From Variovorax beijingensis (GTDB lineage: Bacteria > Pseudomonadota > Gammaproteobacteria > Burkholderiales > Burkholderiaceae_C), in assembly GCF_003951285.1 (NCBI RefSeq), contig NZ_RXFQ01000005.1:349967-413966 (forward strand): 64,000 nucleotides of DNA. The letters are read 5' to 3'. Positions 48,580 to 56,651 of the stretch are shown piece by piece. Within the stretch, counting starts at the first letter, position 1. Each line of letters begins with the position of its first letter. Below the pieces are notes generated by a model. The model ran no database searches and was not told where the DNA came from. It saw only the letters and a program-made list of their open reading frames with translations. A program made the translations under genes and the position numbers.

Positions 48580-50373
48580 TCAGCCTGCCAGGGCCGCCGC
48601 CGGATCGTCCGACTCGAGCACGCCCTTGGCCCACGCCTCGAGCTTGCTGGTGTCGGCGCGCAGCACTTCCTGCTTGACGGCGAGGATGCGCGACGGATGC
48701 ATCGAGAAGCTGCGCAGTCCCAGGCCGAGCAAGAGGCGCGTGAAGGCCACGTCGCCCGCCATTTCGCCGCACACGGCCACGCTCTTGCCCTGGCGGCGGC
48801 ATTCGGCAATGGTGTCGGCCACCAGCCTGAGCACCGCGGGATGGGCCGGGTCGTAGAGGTGGGCCACGGCCTCGTCGGCCCGGTCGATGGCCAGCGTGTA
48901 CTGGATCAGGTCGTTGGTGCCGATCGACAGGAAGTCGAAGTACTTCAGGAAGGTCTTGAGCGTGAGCGCGGCGGCGGGAATCTCGATCATCGCGCCGAGC
49001 TTCACCTTGCCGTACACGGCGCCGCGGCTGTCGAGTTCCGAGCGCGCGAAGTCGATCAGCGACAGCGTCTGGCGGATCTCGCTGACGTGCGCGAGCATGG
49101 GGATCAGCAGGTGGATCTCGCCGTGCGCCGCCGCGCGCAGGATGGCGCGCAACTGCGTGAGGAACATCGCCGGGTCGGCCAGGCTCCACCGGATGGCGCG
49201 CAGGCCGAGCGCGGGATTCAGGTGCTCCTGCTTGCTGACTGCCTTGCCGTCGAGCGGCTTGTCGGCGCCCACGTCGATGGTGCGGATGGTGACCGGCATG
49301 CCCTGCATGCCTTCGACCGCGCGCTTGTAGGCCTGGTATTGCTCTTCCTCGTCGGGCAGGCGGGTCTGGTGCTGCGACTCGCGGCCCATGAAGAGGAACT
49401 CGCTGCGGAACAGCCCCACGCCCACCGCGCCGGCCTTGACGGCGCCGACGGTGTCCTCGGGCATCTCGATGTTGGCGAGCAGTTCGACGCGCTGGCCGTC
49501 GAGCGTCACCGCGGGCTTGTGGCGCAGGCGTGCGAGCCGGCCGCGCTCGAGGTCGCCCTGGCGCTGCTTGAAGCCGTACTCGGCCAGGATGATCGGCGAG
49601 GGATCGACGATCACCACGCCGGCATCGCCGTCGATGATCACCCAGTCGTCCTGGCGCACCAGCTGGCTCGCGGTGCGCGCGCCCACCACGGCCGGAATGT
49701 CCATGCTGCGCGCGACGATGGCGGTGTGCGAGGTGCGCCCGCCCACGTCGGTCACGAAGCCGGCGAACACGCTCTTCTTGAACTGGAGCATGTCGGCCGG
49801 CGACAGGTCATGCGCGATCAGCACCAGCGGCGCGTCGATGCCGTCGCCGGCGGTGGGGTCGTCGTCCTCCTCGGCCGCGGGGCGCTTGCGGCGCGGCGGG
49901 CTCGGCGCCAGCACCGCGGCCGTGCCCTTCATGCGGTGCAGCAGCCGCTCGACCACCTGCTCGAGGTCGGCCTTGCGCTCGCGCAGGTACTCGTCCTCCA
50001 TCTCGTCGAACTGGCGCGCGATGATTTCGAGCTGCGTGGTCAGCGCCCATTCGGCGTTGTAGAGCCGGTCGGTGATCCAGTGCTTCACGCCGCCGGTGAG
50101 CGCCTCGTCCTGCAGCAGCATCTGGTGCACTTCGAGCAGCGCCGCGAGCTCGTGCGGCGCATCGTTGGGGCCCATCAGCGCGACGCTGGCCTGCAGCTTG
50201 GCAAGCTCGTCGGCCACCGCGTTGCGGGCCATGCGCACCCGGTCGATCTCGGTTTCTATTTCTTCGGGCTTGATGAAGTAGTGGGCCACGTCGATGCGGC
50301 TCGACACCACCAGCACCGCGCGGCCAATGGCAATGCCACGGGCGACAGGGAGGCCGTGGACTGCGAAGGTCAT
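48580..50373 (-). CDS. ptsI: PTS Enzyme I (phosphoenolpyruvate-protein phosphotransferase)
   Basis: A 597-residue Enzyme I. The swivelling domain carries the phospho-His in GGRTSHTAIVARSMDIPAVVG (residues about 195-215; His in SHTAIV). The C-terminal PEP-binding barrel includes VGVGLFRSEFLFMGR, EIPAAAL, FLSIGTNDLIQYTLAIDR and the Cys segment VAVCGEMAG. It takes phosphate from PEP and passes it to HPr. It has a charged insert near residue 150 (KRPAAEEDDDP), longer than in E. coli. The gap to ptsH is 103 bases and holds a family B repeat. Confidence 0.96.
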   Translation of the reverse strand: MTFAVHGLPVARGIAIGRAVLVVSSRIDVAHYFIKPEEIETEIDRVRMARNAVADELAKLQASVALMGPNDAPHELAALLEVHQMLLQDEALTGGVKHWITDRLYNAEWALTTQLEIIARQFDEMEDEYLRERKADLEQVVERLLHRMKGTAAVLAPSPPRRKRPAAEEDDDPTAGDGIDAPLVLIAHDLSPADMLQFKKSVFAGFVTDVGGRTSHTAIVARSMDIPAVVGARTASQLVRQDDWVIIDGDAGVVIVDPSPIILAEYGFKQRQGDLERGRLARLRHKPAVTLDGQRVELLANIEMPEDTVGAVKAGAVGVGLFRSEFLFMGRESQHQTRLPDEEEQYQAYKRAVEGMQGMPVTIRTIDVGADKPLDGKAVSKQEHLNPALGLRAIRWSLADPAMFLTQLRAILRAAAHGEIHLLIPMLAHVSEIRQTLSLIDFARSELDSRGAVYGKVKLGAMIEIPAAALTLKTFLKYFDFLSIGTNDLIQYTLAIDRADEAVAHLYDPAHPAVLRLVADTIAECRRQGKSVAVCGEMAGDVAFTRLLLGLGLRSFSMHPSRILAVKQEVLRADTSKLEAWAKGVLESDDPAAALAG

Positions 50374-50392
50374 GGGCGTCTACCGAAGGTCA

Positions 50393-50473
50393 CCGGCCGC
50401 CGCCGGGCCGCCCCAAGGCGGCCGAGCCCCCTCGGGGGGCAGCGACGACACGCAGTGCGGAGCGTGGGGGCCA
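50393..50473. repeat. Palindromic repeat, family B copy 3
   Basis: A diverged copy in the ptsH-ptsI gap: GGCCGCCCCAAGGCGGCC and CCCCCTCGGGGGG palindromes followed by GCGACGACACGCAGTGCGGAG, which resembles the shared segment of copies 1 and 2 (quoted here in its 50440-50463 region). Hairpins in this gap could affect the ratio of HPr to Enzyme I. Confidence 0.6.
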
Positions 50474-50476
50474 CAT

Positions 50477-50746
50477 TCATTCGCCTTCGCCGAACTTGTC
50501 GTTCATTAATTGAACGAGGGCATCCATCGCCTCTTCTTCCTGCTGGCCGTTGGTCTCGAGCTCGACGGTCGAGCCGAGCCCGGCGGCCAGCATCATGACG
50601 CCCATGATGCTCTTGGCATTGATGCGGCGGTCGCCGCGCGAGAGCCACACCTCGCAAGGAAAGCTGCCTGCGATCTTGGTGAGCTTGGCCGATGCGCGCG
50701 CATGAAGGCCGAGCTTATTGCTGATGGTCACGGATTTCTTGATCAC
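50477..50746 (-). CDS. ptsH: Phosphocarrier protein HPr
   Basis: An 89-residue HPr. The phosphorylated His is in NKLGLHARASAKL and the regulatory Ser region is INAKSIMGVMMLAA. It carries phosphate from Enzyme I to EIIA-type proteins. The GTG at 50746 gives the normal length and lies inside the EIIA gene (32-base overlap). The conserved Ser suggests control by an HPr kinase, whose gene is not in this window. Confidence 0.95.
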   Translation of the reverse strand: MIKKSVTISNKLGLHARASAKLTKIAGSFPCEVWLSRGDRRINAKSIMGVMMLAAGLGSTVELETNGQQEEEAMDALVQLMNDKFGEGE

Positions 50747-51170
50747 TGTGCTTTCTCTTCGCCTGATTCTGGGGTGCCGCCACCGCCACCTGCATGACAC
50801 CCGCGGTGCCGCCCGCGATGGCGCGCTGCACCAGCGTCTCGAGCGGCTCGTGGCGGTAGGTCACCGCGCGCAGCAGCATCGGCAGGTTGACGCCTGCCAC
50901 CAGCCGCGAGCGGACGCCGTCCACCAGCTTCTGAGCCACGTTGCAGGGCGTTGCGCCGAACACGTCGGCCAGCACCAGCACCTGCGAGCGCGGTGCATTG
51001 AGCTGCTGCGCGAGCGTGATGCGGGCCGCCGCCAGCGTTTCTTCGGGCGACACGTTGGGCAGCACGTCGAGTGCGACGATGGCCTGTTCGCAATCGGGGA
51101 ACACATGCAGCGCGCACCGCCGCAGCGCCTGCGCGAACGGTGAGTGGGCGATGATGAGGATGCTGTTCAT
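50715..51170 (-). CDS. PTS EIIA protein, mannose type
   Basis: A 151-residue EIIA of the mannose/fructose family. The phospho-His is in ILIIAHSPFAQAL near the N-terminus, and the core has LVLADVFGATPCNVA and VAGVNLPMLLRAV. No sugar-specific IIB or IIC gene is nearby, so this is probably a regulatory PTS output rather than a sugar importer, as in many betaproteobacteria. The start overlaps the MFS stop (ATGA) and the 3' end overlaps ptsH. Confidence 0.92.
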   Translation of the reverse strand: MNSILIIAHSPFAQALRRCALHVFPDCEQAIVALDVLPNVSPEETLAAARITLAQQLNAPRSQVLVLADVFGATPCNVAQKLVDGVRSRLVAGVNLPMLLRAVTYRHEPLETLVQRAIAGGTAGVMQVAVAAPQNQAKRKHSDQEIRDHQQ

Positions 51171-52411
51171 GCGGGTCGGGGAACTACGCACCGATTATGC
51201 GGGGGCGCCCAGAGGAAGTAGACATACGACATAACGCAGCAGGCGAGGAAAACGGACAGCGCCGCACGGAACGACGCCACCGGATCGAGCCCGGCGCTGG
51301 CGAACAGGTCGATCAGCAGGCCGATGCCCCACTGCACGACAAATACGCCTGCAAAGACCACCAGGTTGTAGGCCGACAGCGCGCGGCCCGCGAGCGCGGT
51401 CGGCAAGGCCAGGGCAACGGCGGGCTGGGCCAGCGTGACGACGGTGGAGACGCACAGGAAGACCACCCAGGCCACCGTCCCCGCCGCGGGGCCAGCTATC
51501 AAAACCAGAGCAAGCACGAGCATCCCGAGCGGCATGCCCCAGGCCAGCAGCCGGGCAGCGGGAATGCCGCGGTGCGCGAGCCGCGGATTGACCATGCCCC
51601 AGAGCCCATAGGTCGCGAGCAGCGCGATGCTGATCCAGAACAGCGCGCCGGCGGCCTCCTGGGGCGTGTAGCCCGCCACGCGCGTGAGCCATGGCACGAC
51701 CCAGAGCGTCTGCATCGCGACGAAGCCGCCGTAGTTGAAGAAACCGATCGGCGCCAGCTTGCGGAAGAAGGGGTCGCGCCAGACGGCCGCGTAGCTGCCC
51801 TCGTCCTGGTTCTTTTCCCGGGCGGCGCCGTCATCCCATGCCGGCGCCGCCCATGCGATCAGCGCCATCGACACGAGCGCGCCCGCCGCCAGCAGCCAGA
51901 ACAGCGGCCGCCAGCCGAGGTAGGGCATGAGCCACTGCACCGGCAGGGTCGCGCCGACCAGGCCGAAGGAGCCCACCATCAGCATCCACGAGTTGCTGCG
52001 CAGCTGCATGGGCGGCGTCAGCCAGCGCCGGTAGCCGGTGAGCGGCGCCATCAGGCAGGCGCTCACGCCGACGCCGGTGAGCACGCGCGCCGCCAGCAGC
52101 AGCCAGAAATGCGTGGCCACCGAAAACAGCAGGCAGCCGGCCACCGCGGCGGACAGGAAGCAGACGATCACGCGCTTGGGCCCATGGCGGTCGAGCCAGG
52201 TGCCCATGGGCAGCTGCGTGAACGCGAAGCCCAGAAAATAGCCGCCCGCGAGCAATCCAAGATCGCGCGACTCGAGTCCGAACTCGGCGGTGAGCGCCGG
52301 CGACAGCGTGGCCGTGATGGCCCGCACCAGCGTCGAGAGGAAATAGGCGAAGGCGAAGGCCAGGAAGACGGTGGCGATGCGCCGCCGGCCGGCAAGCAGG
52401 CCGCCGCTCAT
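51167..52411 (-). CDS. MFS transporter
   Basis: A 414-residue MFS protein with 12 predicted helices. It begins with RRRIATVFLAFAFAYFLSTL and has the loop 2-3 type motif PMGTWLDRHGPKRV. A mid-protein loop (WDDGAAREKNQDEGSYAAVW) separates the two halves. It may carry an organic anion or sugar; the substrate is unknown. It is coupled at both ends by ATGA overlaps: with the lipoprotein upstream and with the EIIA gene downstream. Confidence 0.87.
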   Translation of the reverse strand: MSGGLLAGRRRIATVFLAFAFAYFLSTLVRAITATLSPALTAEFGLESRDLGLLAGGYFLGFAFTQLPMGTWLDRHGPKRVIVCFLSAAVAGCLLFSVATHFWLLLAARVLTGVGVSACLMAPLTGYRRWLTPPMQLRSNSWMLMVGSFGLVGATLPVQWLMPYLGWRPLFWLLAAGALVSMALIAWAAPAWDDGAAREKNQDEGSYAAVWRDPFFRKLAPIGFFNYGGFVAMQTLWVVPWLTRVAGYTPQEAAGALFWISIALLATYGLWGMVNPRLAHRGIPAARLLAWGMPLGMLVLALVLIAGPAAGTVAWVVFLCVSTVVTLAQPAVALALPTALAGRALSAYNLVVFAGVFVVQWGIGLLIDLFASAGLDPVASFRAALSVFLACCVMSYVYFLWAPPHNRCVVPRPA

Positions 52412-52950
52412 GGGAGACGCAGGCCCTCGAAGAAAGTGGTTGCCGCGTCGGGCGCAGAAGGGCGGCCGAGCACGGTGGCCTGGTAGAGCGAGACACCGCC
52501 GTTCTTCTTCGACTGGGCGAACCAGAGCACCTGGACCGGTGCGGCGCCCTGCCGCGGCGGCTGCGCATCGAGCCGCACCGGTGCGGGCGCGGCGAGCGCG
52601 CGTTTCAGTGCAGCAGGGGCTTCGGTCATCTGCGTCTCGCCCAGCTGGCTGCGGGTGGCAGCACGCCACGCCTTGAGCCAGGCCTCGGCCTGCGCCGGAC
52701 TGTCGGCGGATGCATGGGCCACGGCGAAGGTTGCACCGCCGGTCTCGCAGCCCGCCATGTCGACCTGCACCGACTCGACGCCGAGCGGCAAGGCGCGATT
52801 GGCGCGGTCCGGCTTGCAGGGCAGGAGAACGACCAGGCCGTCATCGGCAACCGGCACCTCGCGCCAATTGAAGGTGGGGCTGCAGGCGGCAAGCACGAGC
52901 GCGGCGGCTGCGGCCAGCGGGGGCCGGAAACGGGAATCGGACGATGGCAT
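52408..52950 (-). CDS. Putative lipoprotein
   Basis: A 180-residue predicted lipoprotein with lipobox LVLAACSPTF after a short signal sequence. The mature part starts NWREVPVADDGLVVLLPCKPDRANR and has a second Cys pair (LLPCKPD, MAGCETGG) that may form a disulfide. It looks like a periplasmic or membrane-attached protein of unknown function. It overlaps the MFS start by four bases and is probably the first gene of the PTS operon. It diverges from the TlpA-like gene with 89 bases between the starts. Confidence 0.8.
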   Translation of the reverse strand: MPSSDSRFRPPLAAAAALVLAACSPTFNWREVPVADDGLVVLLPCKPDRANRALPLGVESVQVDMAGCETGGATFAVAHASADSPAQAEAWLKAWRAATRSQLGETQMTEAPAALKRALAAPAPVRLDAQPPRQGAAPVQVLWFAQSKKNGGVSLYQATVLGRPSAPDAATTFFEGLRLP

Positions 52951-53039
52951 CGGAAAGCCATTATCGAGCCGCGCGGACGCACGCCGGCACGATCCGGCGG
53001 GCGGAACTAAAATCGCCCCGCCTCTCTCCATCCGCTGCC

Positions 53040-53537
53040 ATGAAAAAATACATCGCCGTCGCCGCAGTCGCCCTTGCATTGGCCGCTGGCGTGGGGGTGT
53101 ACCTCGGTTCCGGCGCCACCGCGGCACCGGCCTCGACCTTCGTGCTGCTCGACGGCAGCAAGAAAAGCACCAACGACCTGAAGGGCAAGGTCACCCTGGT
53201 GAACTTCTGGGCTACGAGCTGCGTGACCTGCGTGGCTGAAATGCCCAAGGTCATCGCCACCTACGACAAGTACAAGTCCAAGGGCTACGACACGCTGGCA
53301 GTGGCCATGAGCTACGACCCGCCGAGCTACGTCGTCAACTTTGCCGAGACCCGCAAGCTGCCGTTCAAGGTGGCGATCGACAACACCGGCAGCGTGGCGC
53401 AGGCCTGGGGCGACGTGAAGCTCACGCCCACCACCTACCTGGTCAACAAGAAGGGCGAGATCGTGAAGCGCTATGTGGGCGAGCCCGATTTCGCCGAGCT
53501 CCACAAGCTGATCGAGAAGCTGCTCGCCGAGGCCTGA
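53040..53537 (+). CDS. TlpA-like thioredoxin-fold protein
   Basis: A 165-residue periplasmic thiol protein. An N-terminal membrane anchor or signal (IAVAAVALALAAGVGVYLGS) is followed by a TlpA/ResA-type fold with the redox site FWATSCVTCVAEMPK (CVTC) and the cis-Pro region LTPTTYLVNKKG. Proteins of this type reduce disulfides, often for cytochrome c assembly. The CVTC motif differs from the usual CxPC, which should make it a less typical reductase. A cytochrome c' gene is its convergent neighbour. A terminator follows. Confidence 0.9.
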   Translation: MKKYIAVAAVALALAAGVGVYLGSGATAAPASTFVLLDGSKKSTNDLKGKVTLVNFWATSCVTCVAEMPKVIATYDKYKSKGYDTLAVAMSYDPPSYVVNFAETRKLPFKVAIDNTGSVAQAWGDVKLTPTTYLVNKKGEIVKRYVGEPDFAELHKLIEKLLAEA

Positions 53538-53556
53538 TCCGCCCGCTGGAATCATG

Positions 53557-53581
53557 AAGGCGCTCCTTTCGGCAGCGCCTT
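53557..53581 (+). terminator. Rho-independent terminator after the TlpA-like gene
   Basis: AAGGCGCT (53557-53564) and AGCGCCTT (53574-53581) pair around a nine-base loop and lead into TTCTTGTTCT. It lies 20 bases after the TlpA-like gene stop and may also stop transcription from the convergent cytochrome c' gene. Confidence 0.75.
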
Positions 53582-53599
53582 TCTTGTTCTGCCGCTCGG

Positions 53600-54046
53600 C
53601 TACTGGTTGCGGAAGCTGTCGTGGCAGGCCTTGCAGCTCGAGGCGGTGGCGCCGAACTGGGCCTTGAGCGCGTCGATGGTGCCGGCCTTGGCTGCGACCA
53701 CCAGCTTGCCGGTCTCGGCAACCATCTTGTCCTGGTGCTCCTTGAACTTCGCGGTTTCCTTCCAGACCTCAGGCTTGCCCTTGCCGCCTTCGGTTCCGGC
53801 CCCGAAAGCGGTCCAGGGCAGCCTGGCCATTTCGGCCACGATCTCTGCGTTGGCGGAGGCGGCAGCCGCATCGTAGGGAATGCGTCCATTGGCCATGGCG
53901 CCGACACGGCTGAAATGCTGGCCCATCACGAACAGCGCGCTCTGGCGGTACTTGATGGCGTCCTCGGGCTTGGCGAACTGGGCGGCCGCCGGCAGGGAAA
54001 TCGCGGCGCAGGCAGCGGCCAGCGCGAACGGAGCAAGTCGAATCAT
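53600..54046 (-). CDS. Cytochrome c' (c-prime)
   Basis: A 148-residue cytochrome c'. The signal peptide ends near SLPAAAQFAK, the body is a four-helix bundle, and the heme-binding CKACHDSF motif lies at the C-terminus as expected. It binds NO or CO in the periplasm and may serve in NO defence or electron transfer. It diverges from the cytochrome b561 gene with 157 bases between their starts; the gap holds no gene. Confidence 0.93.
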   Translation of the reverse strand: MIRLAPFALAAACAAISLPAAAQFAKPEDAIKYRQSALFVMGQHFSRVGAMANGRIPYDAAAASANAEIVAEMARLPWTAFGAGTEGGKGKPEVWKETAKFKEHQDKMVAETGKLVVAAKAGTIDALKAQFGATASSCKACHDSFRNQ

Positions 54047-54203
54047 CGGGGTCCTTGTTGTGGGTTCGGCACCGTCGAAAACGGCGCCGCGCCGAGTGTA
54101 GGGGCAGCGTTCCTGGCGCGCATAGCAACAACCCGAAGCATGCAGCGGCCCGGACTTTGCTAATCTGCGCCTTCCGCAGTCTTTTGCGCACCCCGCCTCT
54201 TCG

Positions 54204-54917
54204 ATGACCGACTCCTCCGTGGCCGCCATGCAGGCCGCATCGTCCGACACCCCCGTCCGAAAGCGCATCTGGGATCTGCCGACGCGCGTTTTCCACTGGA
54301 CATTGAGCGTCACCGTGATCGGCCTGATCGCCACCGGCCTCGGCGGCGTCATGGAGTGGCACTTCCGCCTGGGCTACACAGTGCTCGCCCTGCTGCTGTT
54401 TCGCCTGCTCTGGGGTTTCGTGGGCGGACGCTGGTCGCGCTTTGCCTCGTTCTTCTATGGCCCGGGCTCGGTCGTCGCGTACCTGCGCGGGCGGGCTCAT
54501 CCCGATCATGTGATCGGCCACACGCCATTGGGTGCCCTCTCGGTTTTCGCCGTGCTTGCGGTGCTTGCGGCACAGGTCGGCACGGGGTTGATGGCGGACG
54601 ACGAAATTTCCGCAGCGGGGCCGCTCACGCGCTTCGTCTCCGGCGACGTGGTGAGCCTTGCCACGGGCTGGCACGAGGGGCCGGGCAAGACGATCGTGAT
54701 TGCCCTGGTGAGCCTGCACGTGCTGGCGGTGCTCTTCTACGTGCTGGTCAAGCGGCACCGCCTGGTGCGGCCCATGGTGTCGGGCGACAAGCTGGTCACG
54801 CCCGCCCACAGCCAGGCGGCGCCCAGCCGCGACGACACCGCCTCGCGCGGGCTCGCGCTGGTGCTGTTCGCCGCATGCGCAGGTGCGGCCTGGTGGATTT
54901 CATCGCTGCGCGTATGA
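54204..54917 (+). CDS. Cytochrome b561-type membrane protein
   Basis: A 237-residue di-heme membrane protein. Four main hydrophobic helices include the His residues of FHWTLSVTVIGLIATG, HFRLGYTVLALLLFRLLWG and VSLHVLAVLFYVLVKRHRLV, which can ligate two b hemes, plus a final C-terminal helix. Such proteins pass electrons from quinol to soluble cytochromes; the divergent cytochrome c' gene is a natural partner. The stop overlaps the GNAT gene start by four bases. Confidence 0.9.
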   Translation: MTDSSVAAMQAASSDTPVRKRIWDLPTRVFHWTLSVTVIGLIATGLGGVMEWHFRLGYTVLALLLFRLLWGFVGGRWSRFASFFYGPGSVVAYLRGRAHPDHVIGHTPLGALSVFAVLAVLAAQVGTGLMADDEISAAGPLTRFVSGDVVSLATGWHEGPGKTIVIALVSLHVLAVLFYVLVKRHRLVRPMVSGDKLVTPAHSQAAPSRDDTASRGLALVLFAACAGAAWWISSLRV

Positions 54918-55501
54918 GCTTTTCGGTTTCACGCCCCCTGCCGCTGGCCGATACGCCAGCCGTCGTGCTCCTGACGCCGGAGGAACCTGGCGAACTCGAT
55001 GCGGCGCGCGCGATCTTCCGCGACTACGCCGCCTCGCTGGACATCGATCTGTGCTTCCAGAACTTCGAGGAAGAGGTCGCCACGCTGCCGGGCGACTACG
55101 CCGAACCGCGCGGCGCCCTGCTGCTTGCGCTGGTCGATGCCGCCCACATCAAGGAAGAGGCCGGGCAACGCGCGCCGACCTTCCTGCGCGCCAACGGCAC
55201 GCTGGCGCACGTGGCCGGCTGCTGCGCACTGCGCCCGCTCGACAACACCGACTACGCCAATGCCGCCGAGATGAAGCGGCTGTTCGTGCGGCCCGGCTTT
55301 CGGGGGCTGGGGGTCGGGCGGCAGCTCGCCGAAGCGATCCTCGACGCCGCGCGCGGCGCAGGCTATGCCTGCGTGCTGCTCGACACGCTGGACGAGATGG
55401 AGTCGGCTCGCGCGCTTTACGAGGACCTGGGTTTCGAGGAAGTGCCGCCCTACTATCACAACCCGATCGCGGGCGCGCACTACCTCAAAGTGGAGCTTTA
55501 G
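54914..55501 (+). CDS. GNAT-family N-acetyltransferase
   Basis: A 195-residue acetyltransferase. The acetyl-CoA motif A is MKRLFVRPGFRGLGVGRQLAEAI with the RGLGVG loop, followed by YEDLGFEEVPPYY (motif B). Its substrate is not indicated. ATG at 54914 overlaps the cytochrome b561 stop. The gene converges on the peroxiredoxin gene with five bases between stops. Confidence 0.9.
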   Translation: MSFSVSRPLPLADTPAVVLLTPEEPGELDAARAIFRDYAASLDIDLCFQNFEEEVATLPGDYAEPRGALLLALVDAAHIKEEAGQRAPTFLRANGTLAHVAGCCALRPLDNTDYANAAEMKRLFVRPGFRGLGVGRQLAEAILDAARGAGYACVLLDTLDEMESARALYEDLGFEEVPPYYHNPIAGAHYLKVEL

Positions 55502-55506
55502 TCAGC

Positions 55507-56013
55507 TCAGCCGCGGGCCTGGGCCAGCAGCGTCTCGGCGTTGCTGACCTCGAACTTGCCCGGTGCCTCGACGTTCAGCGTGGCCACCTTGCCGTCCTTC
55601 ACGAGCATCGAATAGCGGTTGCTGCGCAGGCCCATGCCGCGTCCGGTCAGGTCGAGCGTGAGGCCGGTGGCCTTGGCGAAATCGGCACTGCCGTCGGCCA
55701 GCATGCGCACCTTGGCGCCGGTCTTCTGGTCGCGTGCCCAGGCGCCCATCACGAAGGCGTCGTTCACGCTCACGCACCAGATCTCGTCCACGCCGGCGGC
55801 CTTGAAGTCGTCGAAGTGCTGCACATAGCCGGGCACGTGCTTGGCCGAGCAGGTGGGCGTGAAGGCGCCCGGCAGCGCGAACAGCGCAATGGTCTTGCCG
55901 GCCGTGGCCTTGCCCACGTCCACCGGGTTCGGTCCGATGCTGCAGCCTTCGCCCTCGACCTCGGAATATTCCTGCAGGGTTGCCGAAGGTAGGGTGTCGC
56001 CGACTTTGATCAT
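55507..56013 (-). CDS. Peroxiredoxin (Prx5 type)
   Basis: A 168-residue Prx5/AhpE-like peroxidase. The peroxidatic Cys lies in ALPGAFTPTCSAKHVPGY, and the Arg in the GLRSNRYSMLV region is conserved. It removes hydrogen peroxide and organic peroxides with glutaredoxin or thioredoxin. The start ATG at 56013 opens IKVGDTLP, the normal beginning; upstream in-frame residues come from the terminator region. It follows the S10 operon terminator and so needs its own promoter. Confidence 0.95.
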   Translation of the reverse strand: MIKVGDTLPSATLQEYSEVEGEGCSIGPNPVDVGKATAGKTIALFALPGAFTPTCSAKHVPGYVQHFDDFKAAGVDEIWCVSVNDAFVMGAWARDQKTGAKVRMLADGSADFAKATGLTLDLTGRGMGLRSNRYSMLVKDGKVATLNVEAPGKFEVSNAETLLAQARG

Positions 56014-56034
56014 CTGAGTGCTCCTGAAAAAGAA

Positions 56035-56059
56035 AAACGGCCCACATTGTGGGCCGTTT
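56035..56059 (-). terminator. Rho-independent terminator of the S10 operon
   Basis: AAACGGCCCAC and GTGGGCCGTTT form an 11-pair stem with a three-base loop. On the minus strand it runs into TTTTTCTTTTTC. It lies 49 bases after the rpsQ stop and just upstream of the peroxiredoxin start. Confidence 0.88.
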
Positions 56060-56107
56060 CCGGATGGGTTGCCTTCGAGAGGCTTCCCGGGGTCGATCAA
56101 CCAGTGA

Positions 56108-56377
56108 TCAGACCAGCACGGCCTTCTCGACCAGGCGGGTCACGACCCAGTTCTTGGTCTTGGAGATCGGACGGCTTTCCGTGATCTCGATGGTGTCGCC
56201 CAGCTTGTACTCGCCCTTTTCGTCATGGGCGTGGTACTTGCTCGTCTTGGCCACGATCTTGCCGTAGAGCTCGTGCTTCACACGGCGCTCGACCAGCACG
56301 GTCACGGTCTTGGCACGCTTGTCGCTGACCACCTTGCCGATCAAGGTGCGCTTGAGGGATTTTTTAGCTTCCGTCAT
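56108..56377 (-). CDS. rpsQ: 30S ribosomal protein S17
   Basis: An 89-residue S17 with the core [20 protein letters not shown] and the later [21 protein letters not shown]. It binds 16S rRNA in the small subunit. ATG at 56377 is preferred to GTG at 56383 because AAGGAG lies five bases before the ATG. It is the last S10 operon gene in this direction and is followed by the terminator at 56035-56059. Confidence 0.97.
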   Translation of the reverse strand: MTEAKKSLKRTLIGKVVSDKRAKTVTVLVERRVKHELYGKIVAKTSKYHAHDEKGEYKLGDTIEITESRPISKTKNWVVTRLVEKAVLV

Positions 56378-56386
56378 GTTCACTCC

Positions 56387-56638
56387 TTACTTGGCGGCTT
56401 GGGTTTCTTGCTGCTTCTGAGCAAGAATGGTCTTGGCGCGCGCGATGTCGCGGCGCGTCACGCGCAGCGTCGAGGTGTTCGACAGCTGTTGCGTGGCTTT
56501 CTGCATGCGCAGGCCGAAATGGGCCTTCTGCAGGTCCTTGATTTCGGCTTGCAGGCCTGCGACGTCCTTCGTGCGCAGCGTTGCAGCCTTGGTCACCTTG
56601 GCCGGAGCCGCGGTTTCTTTTTTCTTACGTGTTGCCAT
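56387..56638 (-). CDS. rpmC: 50S ribosomal protein L29 with an N-terminal extension
   Basis: An 83-residue L29. The conserved core runs from about residue 20 ([20 protein letters not shown], then [14 protein letters not shown]) and ends in a short Gln/Ala tail. Most L29 proteins are 60-70 residues. The extra N-terminus ([18 protein letters not shown]) is basic and is supported by a strong GAGGAG nine or so bases before the ATG at 56638. L29 lies at the polypeptide exit tunnel, where chaperones dock. Confidence 0.93.
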   Translation of the reverse strand: MATRKKKETAAPAKVTKAATLRTKDVAGLQAEIKDLQKAHFGLRMQKATQQLSNTSTLRVTRRDIARAKTILAQKQQETQAAK

Positions 56639-56651
56639 GGATGTTCTCCTC

